Below are positions 10,632 through 21,576 of a stretch of DNA of 64,000 nt, piece by piece. Each line of letters starts with the position of its first letter. Position 1 is the stretch's first letter. The DNA is from Chondrilla cf. caribensis (lineage: Eukaryota; Porifera; Demospongiae; Chondrillida; Chondrillidae). A program made the position numbers and the translations under genes. The notes beneath the pieces were generated by a model. It was given only the letters and a program-made list of their open reading frames with translations, had not been told where the DNA came from and did not search any database. The stretch lies in assembly GCA_964020155.1 (NCBI GenBank), contig OZ026547.1, positions 4,337,095-4,401,094 of the forward strand, given 5' to 3'.

Positions 10632-11500
10632 TTAGTCTCTGGAACGAAGCTTCATTTCACTACACTTGAGAGTGTAGGAGAATGTGCGCCATTCCGATAT
10701 GTACCCATTATTGTTGTATGGTCTGTTCAAGTTTGCACAGTCACAGTCATTGAACCACCATCCTGCTCTGTAGGTCTGAGCACAGTTTCTTGAACTTTTG
10801 TCATTATCTCTGTCATGTGTTGAGAATGGCATACCATCACTGTTATCAGATGTCACGCAAGCCCTCATCCCATCACCTGCTGTTCCTGTGTATGCTCCAA
10901 GATCTAGTCTGTACTTGTTGGCAGCATTGTGAACAGCAATGGAGCTGTAGACGGCATATTTGTGTATTCCTTTGTAGTCGGTCATGTCAATTCTCAACTC
11001 GGCTGCACAAACACTGAATGTCAAGCAGTTGATCTTCTTCAATCCAAGCCAATGTTCGTACTGTGGATCTCCAAATCCTTCTTCGTAATTGACCCAGTTG
11101 CGATTGAAGTCCAATTGAGCATGTCTTCTTCTCTGGAACACAATCCATTGTCCATTTTTCATGTCACAAAATACTTTGAATGGTTTGGTATTGGGACAGT
11201 TTGGTGCAATAGTGTAGACCCCATCTTGAGTACATCCTCTCTGATAGACCTCCTTACAGTCCCGAGGTATGGTATCCCCAGATGGTGTACCTGAGAATGA
11301 TGTAAATACACTAACCTGACCAGTACATGTAGTTCTTGCATGATATTTCTAGTCTGTAATCCTAGTAGCTATCTATCCCAGTGTCCTAGTGTGTAGTGTA
11401 TAATTATAGTATGATTAAACTCACATTGTGCATTTGTGGTGTGTGTTCCAGCTAGGATGAATCCAATAGTGAGGATGACTGGTGTGAGTAAATTCTCCAT
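10632..11500 (-). CDS. Secreted fibrinogen-related protein A2
   Basis: Two exons, 11,425-11,500 and 10,632-11,290, join T|GT across an intron with GTGAGT and TTCTCAG to give 244 residues. Residues 1-25 (MENLLTPVILTIGF...TNAQ) are a signal peptide. The rest is a whole FReD: CKEVYQRGCTQDGVYTI, CDMKNGQWIVFQRR, EHWLGLKKINCLT, AELRIDMTDYKG, the calcium-site motif STHDRDND, then GWWFNDCDCANLN and the ending LKCSEMKLRSRD. By family knowledge FReDs bind acetylated or other glycans outside the cell; the ligand here is unknown. The upstream ATGACA start of the paralogs is lost by a three-base deletion, so translation would begin at the second Met. No break is seen. It lacks a collagen or coiled-coil stalk, unlike ficolins. 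Confidence 0.88.
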
Positions 11501-11630
11501 TGTCCTTGTGTCAGTAGTTGAAGTAACTGAAGTGACCTCCAATGCAGGTTGATATCTTGTCCACTTGTTGTCTTTCTCCCTTTGAGCTGTTTGTGTTGTT
11601 GTAGATGGTTGGCTCTCTTCTTTTATAGCC

Positions 11631-11637
11631 CAATCCC
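11631..11637 (-). promoter_or_regulatory. TATA box of A2
   Basis: TATAAAA followed by GAAGAG, about 130 bases before the start codon, conserved among A copies. Confidence 0.75.
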
Positions 11638-11639
11638 CT

Positions 11640-12731
11640 GCACAAATGTGTGGGCGTGTTGGTCCATATTTGGATAAACCTTCAATATAATGTAGTCCTC
11701 TCCCTTTTATGGTCATCTGTATGATGATATCATTTTGAGCTATATTTAGATATCATGGGATTACATCATAACTAGTACTGGTAACAATACCCTTCTTCAC
11801 TACTAATCACAATATTAATGTGATCATCTATTGAGTATATTACAGTATGTCTTTGTCAACCCTTTCTGTATATTAGATCATTGTAATACAAATGTGTATT
11901 TTATAGGAAATGTAACTGAAGTCGACGTTTGTCAATGATCAGTAGCAACTGTTGACTCAAGTACTGTTAATTTACAATTGGAATGTGTATGTAATAATTA
12001 TCGTAACTATTGTCCAAGTGTTCAGTATGCCTGCGGTCAACTCAACTGCTGGACCAGGTACTTCACCATTGGAATAATTGTACTCAGTCTGATTGATTGT
12101 TATGGATTGTTGTGTCTCAAAGGTGATTGAAAAGAACAGAAACTGGTAATGCCTCATGAAGAAACATTGTTGGGGATTTTACTAAATTAAATGATTAATC
12201 TTTATTAAAAATATCGTCAGTCTTCTAAAATACATGATTGTTTATTGTTTATTGTTTTTTTATTAATTTTATTGAGAGGTGATGTCTGGTGTGTGATGTG
12301 ATTGAAATAACAAGTGATTCTGAACCTTTCAAGTCATCATCTCACCTCAGTTGAACCTGACATATCAATCAACATTAATGGGAATAACAGCCATAGTACC
12401 AAAACCACCTAATATTATCCCTGTTTCCTGTTGCATATTCATGCTATCTCATGAGCAAACCAATGAGCGCTTGTGTACCTTTCATGCTGCATTAATGTGT
12501 ACATACAGTACGTGTGTATCTGCAAATATTGTACAATGTGTACATACAGTACATGTATGTACATACATTGTACATGTGTACATACAATACATGCCTAAGT
12601 GCATACATTGTACAAGTGTACATACAGTATGTGTGTGGGTGCATACATTTTATATAGACATCAACCCACAAAAATTGAAATTTAACTAGAAGTAGATAAG
12701 CTCAATGGAATTCTCTAGCCATAGATACTTT
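11640..12731. other. Intergenic, no gene seen
   Basis: AT-rich. 12,490-12,660 has degenerate repeats of GTGTACATACAGTACATG. Short open frames here have no recognisable domains. Confidence 0.5.
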
Positions 12732-12834
12732 ATTACACCAAACCTTTCAGCAGCTGACTACTACCTTTGTCAGCAGTATGCCAGTCAAACTGCTGACAAA
12801 GGTAGTAGTCAGCTGCTGAAATGTTTGGTGTAAT
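12732..12834. repeat. Near-perfect 46-base-arm hairpin
   Basis: Arms from ATTACACCAAAC to CTTTGTCAGCAGT and back, with an 11-base loop and one or two mismatches. It is non-coding. Probably a small foldback element; the long, nearly perfect stem would also make a good small-RNA precursor if transcribed. Confidence 0.75.
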
Positions 12835-13801
12835 GAAATCTGTTAGTTGGTCAGCTGCTGCAGTTCAAATTTTATTGAACATAATATTCCATTTTGTGCT
12901 TCAAATGTATAAACATGTTTTGAATCCTGTAATTCTTGTGGCTTCTAATGTATACCTGTCGACCCTATAACTATATGTTGATCCTTATTATAATGGAATA
13001 GTGCATAATATACTACATATTATTTAAAGGTGTTAGTAGACGTTATGGCTCAATGTGATTGAAGTGAACATAAGGCTGCTATGCCTCAATGAAATCTAAA
13101 CAAAGAACATTATTGCGCAGACTGAACTATATTGAAACGCTGTTTATTGTTATTAAGAGTAGACATTCCAATTTTGGTGGGTCAATGTGATTGAAATAAC
13201 AAGAGAACTTGTTTCGTGATCATGTCATCATCACACTGGAACCATCTTTGACCATTTATGGTACTGAGGGACCTTTGTTGAAAACACCAACTGTCAATAG
13301 ACATGTTCCTGTATAAACATTGTTTATCTGTTTACATTGTTTGTTCATCGTTTTCCTGTTAATGATGTACTGGTCTGGTGCACATTGTTTCTTGTATGTT
13401 GTCATTATTTTTAATGTTGTTGTTGATGTTTTGTGAATATTGATTCCACAGCAGTAATGTAACAAGTCAAAAATAAGTTCATTTTGTCATGTAACAGTCA
13501 CATGTACACGACCATTATGTTATACAGGAAGTGTTGCCATACAACAGACATGTGTCATGTGACAGTCACATATTGACTGACATATTGTACCAGAAATATC
13601 CTTTTCCTTTCAACAGTACCTCTGTTATAAGGTCACAATGTCATGTGTATAATGTTCATTGTTTGTACATGTGACCTTTGGATTTCTGTGTGTAAGTGAA
13701 GATTGGCGTTGATGTGCACATACACTACACATCACATATGTGCATATGCATATGTACATACATAAGTGTATGCACTAATGTACACACTTGAATGTATGTA
13801 C
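12835..13801. other. Intergenic with palindromic E-boxes
   Basis: No gene seen. CATGTGACAGTCACAT-type palindromes lie near 13,488 and 13,553. 13,690-13,800 matches 56,060-56,180. Confidence 0.5.
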
Positions 13802-13813
13802 CACACACACACA

Positions 13814-13876
<63 letters not shown>

Positions 13877-13897
13877 CAAACACACACACACACACAC

Positions 13898-13945
<48 letters not shown>
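13802..13945. repeat. (AC)n microsatellite
   Basis: About 140 bases of AC repeats with AACAA and CAACAC interruptions. Confidence 0.97.
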
Positions 13946-13948
<3 letters not shown>

Positions 13949-13951
13949 ACA

Positions 13952-14215
13952 CCTGAACCTAAGAAGGCAGCTGCAGCCAAACCCAAAAAGGCTGCCCCAA
14001 AGGAGACTACCAGCAAACCAAAGAGGCAGACCGAGAAGAAGAAGACTGCCAAGCCTAAGACTGTCAGGCCCAAGGCCACCAAACCAAAGACTAAGCCGGT
14101 CAAGAAAGTCACCACTTTTCTTAAGATTTCACAGCACCTGTACATAGCACCATATAGTATTATATACCACCGTATTATGCATAATATCCTCTTCTTAATA
14201 ATAGTAAAGTATTAA
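13952..14215 (+). pseudogene. Lysine-rich, histone H1-tail-like fragment
   Basis: Directly after the AC tract the frame reads PEPKKAAAAKPKKAAPKE, then many K-P-K-A/T units to KTKPVKKVTTF (about 14,118), before losing this bias and stopping at 14,213-14,215. Lys, Ala, Pro and Thr make up most of the first ~55 codons. This is the composition of a histone H1 C-terminal tail. No globular winged-helix domain precedes it; the upstream side is microsatellite. The last ~30 codons look like random read-through. It is probably a truncated copy captured next to the repeat. Another lysine-rich nuclear protein is possible. Confidence 0.45.
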
Positions 14216-15434
14216 AATTACATGTTGGACATAATACATTATCATTACCACTCATGGTATTTGTTATACCCCTATTAGTATTTGAACTATTTGCAAAAAT
14301 GGTTATGGATTATATATACAGTATATTGCCATAGTGATTGTGTGTCTATATGATATATATGTATGTATGTTGAATATTAGAGTATTATTTGTTGTGGTTC
14401 CATTATTGTCAGATCATAAGAATTATGCATGGCCACATACCATTGCACACTTCAACACATCTTTTACACCTCTAACTGCCTGCCACAGTAGCTCCACAAC
14501 TCCAACATGTCATTATGGCTTGTTGCTACTCCTCAATCTCCTTGGGTTTGGACAGATTCAAAGAACAGTACTTTATCTGTTAGTGGATCAACCATGAAAT
14601 TATAATGACATAATATTAATCTTTCCAGTGCGACCATAATAATTGAACAACTGTGCATAATATTATGCATGCTAATTATCTGTACATTGTGTGTGTGACT
14701 GATGTCTGTTGTACATGTCACTGACTAATAAGCCAGTGAAGGGTAGATAAAGTTTGTTTTAGATGAGTGTATACCCTGTAGCAGTAATAAACCAAGCTAG
14801 TAGATGTATCCATATGCACATGGAATCATGCATGCTTAGGAGTACACATGTACTATTGTTCCATGCAGGTGCTGTGCATAGCTTTAATAATTGCAATATT
14901 GGCTGTATATAGTGTTTGTATTCCAAACATGATATGTTTATTGAATTCGGTGCACATGGGGCAGAAGAATAGTAGAGGAGAGGAGTTAAAATTCAGACAC
15001 AGTGCTATAATTGTATAATAATGGTGTGAGATACAGCTCTATATTATACAATGCATGCATCAATCAAAAGTTTGAAAAATGCAAGATTTAGAGAAAGGCC
15101 AGGAGTTATCTCCTGTTCACTCAAGCCTTGGAGATATAAGGATAAAATGGTGGTATAGCTTGGGAATGATTGGTAGGTGAGCATGACTCAAAATGCAGCA
15201 AAATAAAAACTGAGTGTGCATGTACATGCATGATAGTTGAGTGCATGTTTTTGAAAGACGGCTACATACCAGCTATGATACAACTGCATGGTCATTAGAC
15301 ATTTGAGGATACAATTCTCTTCCTGGTGGCTGGTATATTATATTATTGTGATATATACACAGCCTTCTATATCAGCCGGAAGTAATAACAGCAATATAAT
15401 TTAGAGTGAATATCTTGTGCTACATATATTTGAC
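14216..15434. other. Intergenic, repeated in three places
   Basis: No gene established. 14,430-14,760 matches 57,220-57,540; 14,690-15,180 matches 17,960-18,550 in part. 15,100-15,430 is the leader shared with the other putative first-exon copies. Confidence 0.5.
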
Positions 15435-15470
15435 CATAGATCTTCCATACCATGGTATGGAAGATCTATG
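15435..15470. repeat. Perfect 36-base palindrome
   Basis: CATAGATCTTCCATACCA and its exact complement with no loop, centred on CCATGG. The same 36 bases occur at 18,787-18,822. The two 5 kb duplicon copies carry a disturbed form near 5,115-5,155 and 52,815-52,860. Confidence 0.9.
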
Positions 15471-15623
15471 ATTTGCCAATCATTGCACAAGTCAACAAAG
15501 TATTAAGCAATAACAATAGCGTCATTAAAATGGCTGCCGAATGCGTTCTAAATCTTCTTCGTTCCGTTGAATCGGACTGTCTCATTCGACTGTGTTGTGC
15601 CTTCGTAGTAGAGGTTTGCTGCC

Positions 15624-15665
15624 ATGGTGTTACTTCTGAGGTCTTTTCTCTACGGAAGCCATCAG
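15624..15665 (+). CDS. Repeated putative first exon, copy 2 (14 codons)
   Basis: MVLLLRSFLYGSHQ then CAG|GTAAGA. Same frame and donor as the copy at 5,290. No downstream exon found. Confidence 0.3.
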
Positions 15666-16388
15666 GTAAGACATACTCAATAAGTTTATGTTGCTTCATC
15701 CGAAATTCGCTCGGATACTCAGAGTCGCACGGTAACTTAGACCAAATCGCTGATGTTGTCAATGTTGTTATTTTACTTGCATGTTTGGTAGGTCGATCAA
15801 TGCGACATCGTCTTTGCAATTGTCGTTTTTGTACCTTAAACGGTAAAAGGAAGGTTACGTAACGGAATAGCTCAAGTTCTTCTATAATGGTGACGCCCTC
15901 AAGTCTGAATTTTTGCGAGTTCGCCTCACGATCCCTCCTTGAGCTCGAAAACGCGATTCAATAGATCTAGGTCCTACTCAACAATTCAGCACATTATAGA
16001 ATGCACCTGACACATGCACACACACACATGCACATTTACTGTCATGTGATAGTGTGTGTAGTACAGTATAGAGCTGGTGGTGTCACCAACAGTCACATGA
16101 TGAATGTATATGTTTGGTGGATGTCATATGACAGCAACATGACCACTATATCCAATTATTATTGATCACATTGTAGTAGATTCTGAAGTAGTATAATATT
16201 ACTTACACACATTAATATTACTTCATCCCATCATGCATAGCGATAAGATTTTAATTTGCATTGATTATTATTATTGTAGCATCAATCATGCTTACAACCT
16301 AACTGAGTGTTCCTGACCTAGTGAATTGTATGTGTTTCTCAAGTTCCTAGTTCACACACTACTAGTGAGTATAATGTTGTTTAATGTG
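15666..16388. other. Duplicon spacer; no gene
   Basis: It matches the spacers at 5,332, 19,013 and 53,036. It has CACATG repeats at 16,010-16,035, a CACATGATG E-box near 16,090, and the conserved GCATAGCGATAAGATT block near 16,235. Confidence 0.55.
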
Positions 16389-17263
16389 TTAGTCTCTGGA
16401 ACGAAGCTTCATTTCACTACACTTGAGAGTGGAGGAGAATGTGAACCAACGAGACATGTAATTATTGTTTAAATATGGTGTGTTTAGGTTGGAGCAGTAG
16501 CTGCAGTCATTGTACCACCATCCTGCACTGTTGGCCTGAGCACAATTTCCTGACCAGTTATCATTATCCCTGTCAGGCGTTGAAAATGGCATACCATCAT
16601 GGTTATAAATTGACACACAAGCCCTCATCCCATCACCAGCTGTTCCACTGTATGTTCCAAGATCTAGTCTGTACTTGTTGGCCGCATTGTGAACAGCAAT
16701 GGAGCTGTAGATGGCATATTTGTGTATTCCTTTGTAGTCGGTCATGTCAATTCTCAACTCGGCAGCACAAACACTGAATGTCAAGCAGTTGATCTTCTTC
16801 AATCCAAGCCAATGTTCGTACTGTGGATCTCCAAATCCTTCTTCGTATTCGGTCCAGTTGCGATTGAAGTCCACTTGAACATGTCTTCTTCTCTGGAACA
16901 CGATCCATTGTCCATTTTTCATGTCACAAAATACTTTGAATGGTTTGGTATTGGGACAGTTTGGTGCAATAGTGTAGACCCCATCTTGAGTACATCCTCT
17001 CTGATAGACCTCCTTACAGTCCCGAGGTATGGTATCCCCAGATGGTGTACCTGGGAATGAAGTGAACACACTAACCTGACCAGTACATGTAGTTCTTGCA
17101 TGATATTTGTAGTCTGTAGTCCTAGTAGCTATCTATCCCAGTGTCCTAGTGTGTAGTGTGTAATAGTATGATTGAACTCACATTGTGCATTTGTGGTGTG
17201 TGTTCCAGCTAGGATGAATCCAATAGTGAGGATGACTGGTGTGAGTAAATTCTCTATTGTCAT
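16389..17263 (-). CDS. Secreted fibrinogen-related protein A3
   Basis: Exon 1 (17,182-17,263) encodes MTIENLLTPVILTIGF... and ends T|GTGAGT; exon 2 (16,389-17,050) starts after TTCCCAG. The join gives 247 residues. After the signal peptide (about residue 27) comes a complete FReD: CKEVYQRGC, VFCDMKNGQWIVFQRRR, NRNWTEYEEGFGDPQYE, LRIDMTDYKG, the calcium motif STPDRDND, GWWYNDCSYCSNLN, and the end LKCSEMKLRSRD followed by TAA. It is expected to be secreted and glycan-binding (family knowledge). Compared with A2 and A4 it has one extra residue in the variable DC-S-YC loop. All splice signals and the TATA box are intact; it is one of the best candidates for a working gene here. Confidence 0.9.
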
Positions 17264-17389
17264 CTTGTGTCAGTAGTTGAAGTAACTGCAGTGACCTCCA
17301 ATGCAGGTTGATATCTTATCCACTTGTTGTCTTTCTCCCTTTGAGCTGTTTGTGTTGTTGTAGATGGTCACTTCTCTTCTTTTATAGCC

Positions 17390-17396
17390 TTCTCCA
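17390..17396 (-). promoter_or_regulatory. TATA box of A3
   Basis: TATAAAA then GAAGAGAAG on the minus strand, about 130 bases before the start codon. Confidence 0.75.
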
Positions 17397-17808
17397 AAGG
17401 AATTGTGAGTGTTTGTGGTTAATTCAGTGGTTGCCTATATTAGAGTATACTGCAGTGTGTAATTATTCCTGTGGTCAACCTCAGAATTTCTATTTTGGGT
17501 GTTATTGTAAGTATTCGTATTAATGCAATACTCATTTTTACTGTAATCAAATTACTTGTTACATTATACTTGACCTCACTGAGACTAATTGACCATTTGT
17601 GGTAATAACAAAACTTTGTGGTAGACACTAGTTGTCCACAACAATTTAAAAACATAATTTCCATGGGTTCTGTGATTCAGTATGGATTCCTATACCATCC
17701 CTATGATACTATGCTTATATTATATATGTGTGAATGTTGGTACATTAACATCATACACTAATGCATGCACATACACATGTATGCACATACACGCATACGC
17801 ACACACAT

Positions 17809-17867
<59 letters not shown>

Positions 17868-17875
17868 ACACACAT

Positions 17876-17920
<45 letters not shown>

Positions 17921-18786
17921 CACACACGTACACACATGCAAACACACACACATGTACACATATGCATGCTAATTATCACATATGAGTGTGTGACTGATGT
18001 CTGTTGTATATACATATCACTGACTAATAAGCCAGTGAAGGGTAGATAAATTTTGTTATAACCTGTAGCAATAATAAACCAAGCTAGAGGATGTATCCAT
18101 ATGCTTATGAAATCATGCATGCTTAGGAGTACACACATACTATTGTTCAATGCAGATGCTACATAGCTTTAATTGTGCCACAATATTAGCTGTATACGGT
18201 GTTTGTGTTCCAAACATAATAGGTTTATTGAAGGGACTTGAATTCGGTGCACATGGGCCGGATGATTGGGATCCGGATGGAACTGCAGTCAATGCTGGAG
18301 AAAAAACACACTTAGGTCTTTATTTGGAAGAATAGTAACTGTTGAGGAAAACGGTTAACATTCAAAGACACAGCGATATAATTATGATGGGAGATACAAC
18401 ACTACATTATACAATGTACGTATCAATCAATAAATGTTTGAAAAATGCAAGATTTGGAGAAAGGCCATGGGTCATTCCCTGTTCATTCAAGCCTTGGGGA
18501 GTTAAGGATAAAATGGTGGTATATAGCCTGGGAATGATGGGTAGGTGAGCATGACTCAAAATGCAGCAGAATTAAAACTGAGTGTGCATGTACATGCATA
18601 ATAGTTGAGTGCATGTGTTCCAAAGATGGCTACATACCAGTTATGATACAACTGGTCATTAGAGACGTTTGATGATACAATCCTCTCCCTGGTGTCTGGT
18701 ATTATAGTGATATATATGCACAATCTTCTATATCAATCGGAAGTAATAACAGCAATTTAGAGTGAATATCTTGCGCTATATTTGAC
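17397..18786. other. Intergenic with microsatellite
   Basis: No gene seen. 17,400-17,670 matches 55,205-55,460 (upstream of A4). 17,960-18,560 matches 14,690-15,180 in part. Confidence 0.5.
17816..17936. repeat. (CA)n microsatellite
   Basis: About 120 bases of CA repeats with CCACAC and CATGCA interruptions. Confidence 0.95.
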
Positions 18787-18822
18787 CATAGATCTTCCAT
18801 ACCATGGTATGGAAGATCTATG
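18787..18822. repeat. Perfect 36-base palindrome (second copy)
   Basis: Identical to 15,435-15,470, and likewise about 150-190 bases before a putative first-exon copy. Confidence 0.9.
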
Positions 18823-18970
18823 ATTAGACAATCATTGCACAAGTCAACAATGTATTAAGCAATAACAATATCGTCATTTAAATGGCTGCTCTAAATCTTG
18901 TTCTTCGTTCACATTGAATCGGACTGTCTCATTCGACTGTCTTGTGCCTTCGTAGTAGAGGTTTGCTGCC

Positions 18971-19012
18971 ATGGTGTCACTTCTGAGGTCTTTTCTCCAC
19001 GGAAGACATCAG
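18971..19012 (+). CDS. Repeated putative first exon, copy 3 (14 codons)
   Basis: MVSLLRSFLHGRHQ then CAG|GTAAGG. About 200 bases of sequence not found in the other copies follow at 19,030-19,240. Confidence 0.3.
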
Positions 19013-19942
19013 GTAAGGCTTACTCAATAAGACAAGCGCGGGTATTTTCGAACAGTGCCTAATTCCGAACAATTGGTCTCTCACCGTATTATTTTCAAGA
19101 AACTATCTTTTATAGCTCATATTCTTAATCCTTACACACCAGGTGAGAAACATCATTCTTTGATCTGCCTATTATTGATCGGATTAGGTGGAAAATCGAC
19201 ATGTTCGGAATTAACGACTGTTCGAAATTACCCCCGCCTACCTTGAGTTTATGTTGCCTCATCCGAAATTCACTCGGATACTCGTACGGTAACTTAGACC
19301 AAATCTCTGATGTTGTCAATATTGTTATTTTACTTGCATGTTCGGTATGTCGATCAATGCGACATCGTCTTTGCAATTGTCGCTTTTGTACCTTAAATGG
19401 TAAAAGGGAAGGTTACGTAACACGGGTAGATAGAGTTCTTCTGAATTGGTGACGTCGTCATGTCTGAATTTCTTGTGAGTTCACCTCACGATTCCCTCCT
19501 CAAAAGCACGATTCAATAGATCCAGGTCCTACTCAACAATTCAGCACATTGTAGAATGCACCTGACACATGCACACACACACACATGCACATTTACTGTC
19601 ATGTGATAGTGTGTGCAGTACAGTATAGAGCTGGTGGTGTGACAGTCACATGATGAATGTATATGTTTGATGGGTGTCATATGACAGCAACATGACCAAT
19701 ATATACAATTATTATTGATTACATTGTAGTAGAAGTAGTATATTATTAATTATATGCACTAAATATTATATACTTCATCCCATCATGCATAGCGATAAGA
19801 TTTTAATTTGAAGTGGATATTATTATTGTAGCATCAACCATGCTTACAATCTAACTGAGTGTTCATAACCTAGTGAATTGTATGTGTTTCTCCACTTCCT
19901 AGTTCACACACTACTATAGTGAGTATAATGTTGTTTGATGTG
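19013..19942. other. Duplicon spacer; no gene
   Basis: It matches the other spacers apart from the extra ~200 bases at 19,030-19,240. It holds the conserved FReD downstream block near 19,780-19,800. Confidence 0.5.
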
Positions 19943-20315
19943 TTAGTCTCTGGAACGAAGCTTCATTTCACTACACTTGAGATAGGGGGAAAATGTGACC
20001 CAGCGGTTTATGTAACCATTGTTGTTGTATGGTCTGTTCAGAAATGAACAGTAGCACTGATTGTACCACCATCCTGCACTGTAGGTCTGAGCACAGTTTC
20101 TTGAATTGTTATCATTATCCCTGTCAGGTGTTGAGGATGGCATGCCATCATTGTTTTCAGATGACCCACAACCCCTCCTCATCCCATCACCGGCGGTTAG
20201 TTCCAGTGTATACTCCAAGATGAAGTTTGTAATTCCTCCTCTCACTCTCTGAAGCGAAATAGTCATAAATGGCATGAGCCTTTCTTCCCGTGTTATCCCC
20301 CATATCGATCCTGAG
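19943..20315 (-). pseudogene. FReD copy B1, 5'-truncated pseudogene
   Basis: Only the second half of the domain is present: RIDMGDNTGRKAHAIYDYFA, then GYINRWVTF...LKCSEMKLRSRD. A four-base insertion near 20,190 (inside the YTGT-AGDG stretch) shifts the frame. Similarity to FReDs ends at about 20,315, and no signal exon or promoter follows. B1 and B2 share GRKAHAIYDYFA, which A copies lack, so they form their own branch. GWWYNQCYCSFLN marks the pocket region. Confidence 0.85.
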
Positions 20316-20802
20316 TTCACAACTCAAGCATAATTTTTGTCATGTGACAATCACGTGATCAATGTGTTGCACAGGAATTGTTACCATACAACAGCCCTGT
20401 CACGTGATAATCTATGACCATTGCTTGATTATATCATGTGGCAGTCACATGACCAAAGTAAAGTACAGGAAGTATCCTCTTCCTGTCAACATTACTTCCT
20501 GTTGTAAGGTCACTTGTGTATAATGTACATTGTGTGTACATGTGACCTTCTAGCATCATGTACTGTTACACTGTACAATGTGATGTGAAGATATCTTCAT
20601 TACAATTAGTTATACACTGAATATTTCTTCATTGCATCATGCATAGCGATATGATTTAAATTTGAAGTAAATTTTATTATTGTAGCATCAAACATGTTTA
20701 CAATCTAACTGAGTGTTCATGACCTGGTGAAATGTACGTATGTGTTTCTCAAGTTCCTAGTTCACACACTACTTGTGAGTATATATAATGTTGTTTGATG
20801 TG
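20316..20802. other. Spacer between B1 and B2; no gene
   Basis: Palindromic CATGTGAC-type repeats near 20,338, 20,400 and 20,437; conserved FReD downstream block at 20,635-20,802. Confidence 0.5.
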
Positions 20803-21453
20803 TTAGTCTCTGGAACGAAGCTTCATTTCACTACACTTGAGATATCTGGAGAATGTTTCCCAACGAGACATGTAACCATTGTTGTTGTATCGTGTGTTCA
20901 GTACTGCACATTCACAGTTGTTGTACCACCATCCTGCACTGTAGTCTAGAGCACAGTTTCTTGACCCGTTATCATTATCCCTGTCAGGTGTTGAGAATGG
21001 CATACCTTTAAGGTTACGACCTGGTACCCATGTACAAGCCTTCATCACATCACCAGCTGTTCCACTGTATGCTCCAAGATGAATCTTGTACTTGGTCCTC
21101 TCACTCTCTAAAGCAAAATAGTCATAAATGGCATGAGCCTTTCTTCCCGTGTTATCCCCCAATCGATCCTGAGTTCGGCACGACAAGTAGCAAAGGTGAG
21201 ACAGTGGATCTTCTCATTTCCCAACTCGATTACTGTTGATTGATATTAATTTTGATGCGATAACATGCCAAATTCCCAGCACTCCTTTTCATGTATACAT
21301 CCAATATATCTCCCATTCCACTATTATACTAGTGTCCTAGTGTGTAGTGTATAATAGTATGATGAACTCACATTGTGCATTTGTGGTGTGTGTTCCAGCT
21401 AGGATGAATCCAATAGTGAGGATGACTGGTGTGAGTAAATTCTCCATTGTCAT
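20803..21453 (-). pseudogene. FReD copy B2, internally deleted pseudogene
   Basis: The signal exon (21,372-21,453, MTMENLL type, ending T|GTGAGT) and TATA box are intact. The domain exon begins only at about residue VIELGNEKIHCLTFATC, so the first ~80 residues of the FReD are gone. A one-base loss in the RID-GDN stretch (about 21,168) shifts the frame relative to B1. From there the frame is open to the stop at 20,803, with STPDRDND and GWWYNNCECAVLN. The remaining half cannot fold as a FReD. Confidence 0.85.
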
Positions 21454-21569
21454 CTTGTGTCAGTAGTTGAAGTAACTGCAGTGACCTCCAATGCAGGTTG
21501 ATATCTTGTCCACTTGTTATCTTTCTCCCTTTGAGCTGTTTGTGTTGTTGTAGGTGGTCACTTCTCTTC

Positions 21570-21576
21570 TTTTATA
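21570..21576 (-). promoter_or_regulatory. TATA box of B2
   Basis: TATAAAA followed by GAAGAG, as in the A genes, although the gene behind it is broken. Confidence 0.7.
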
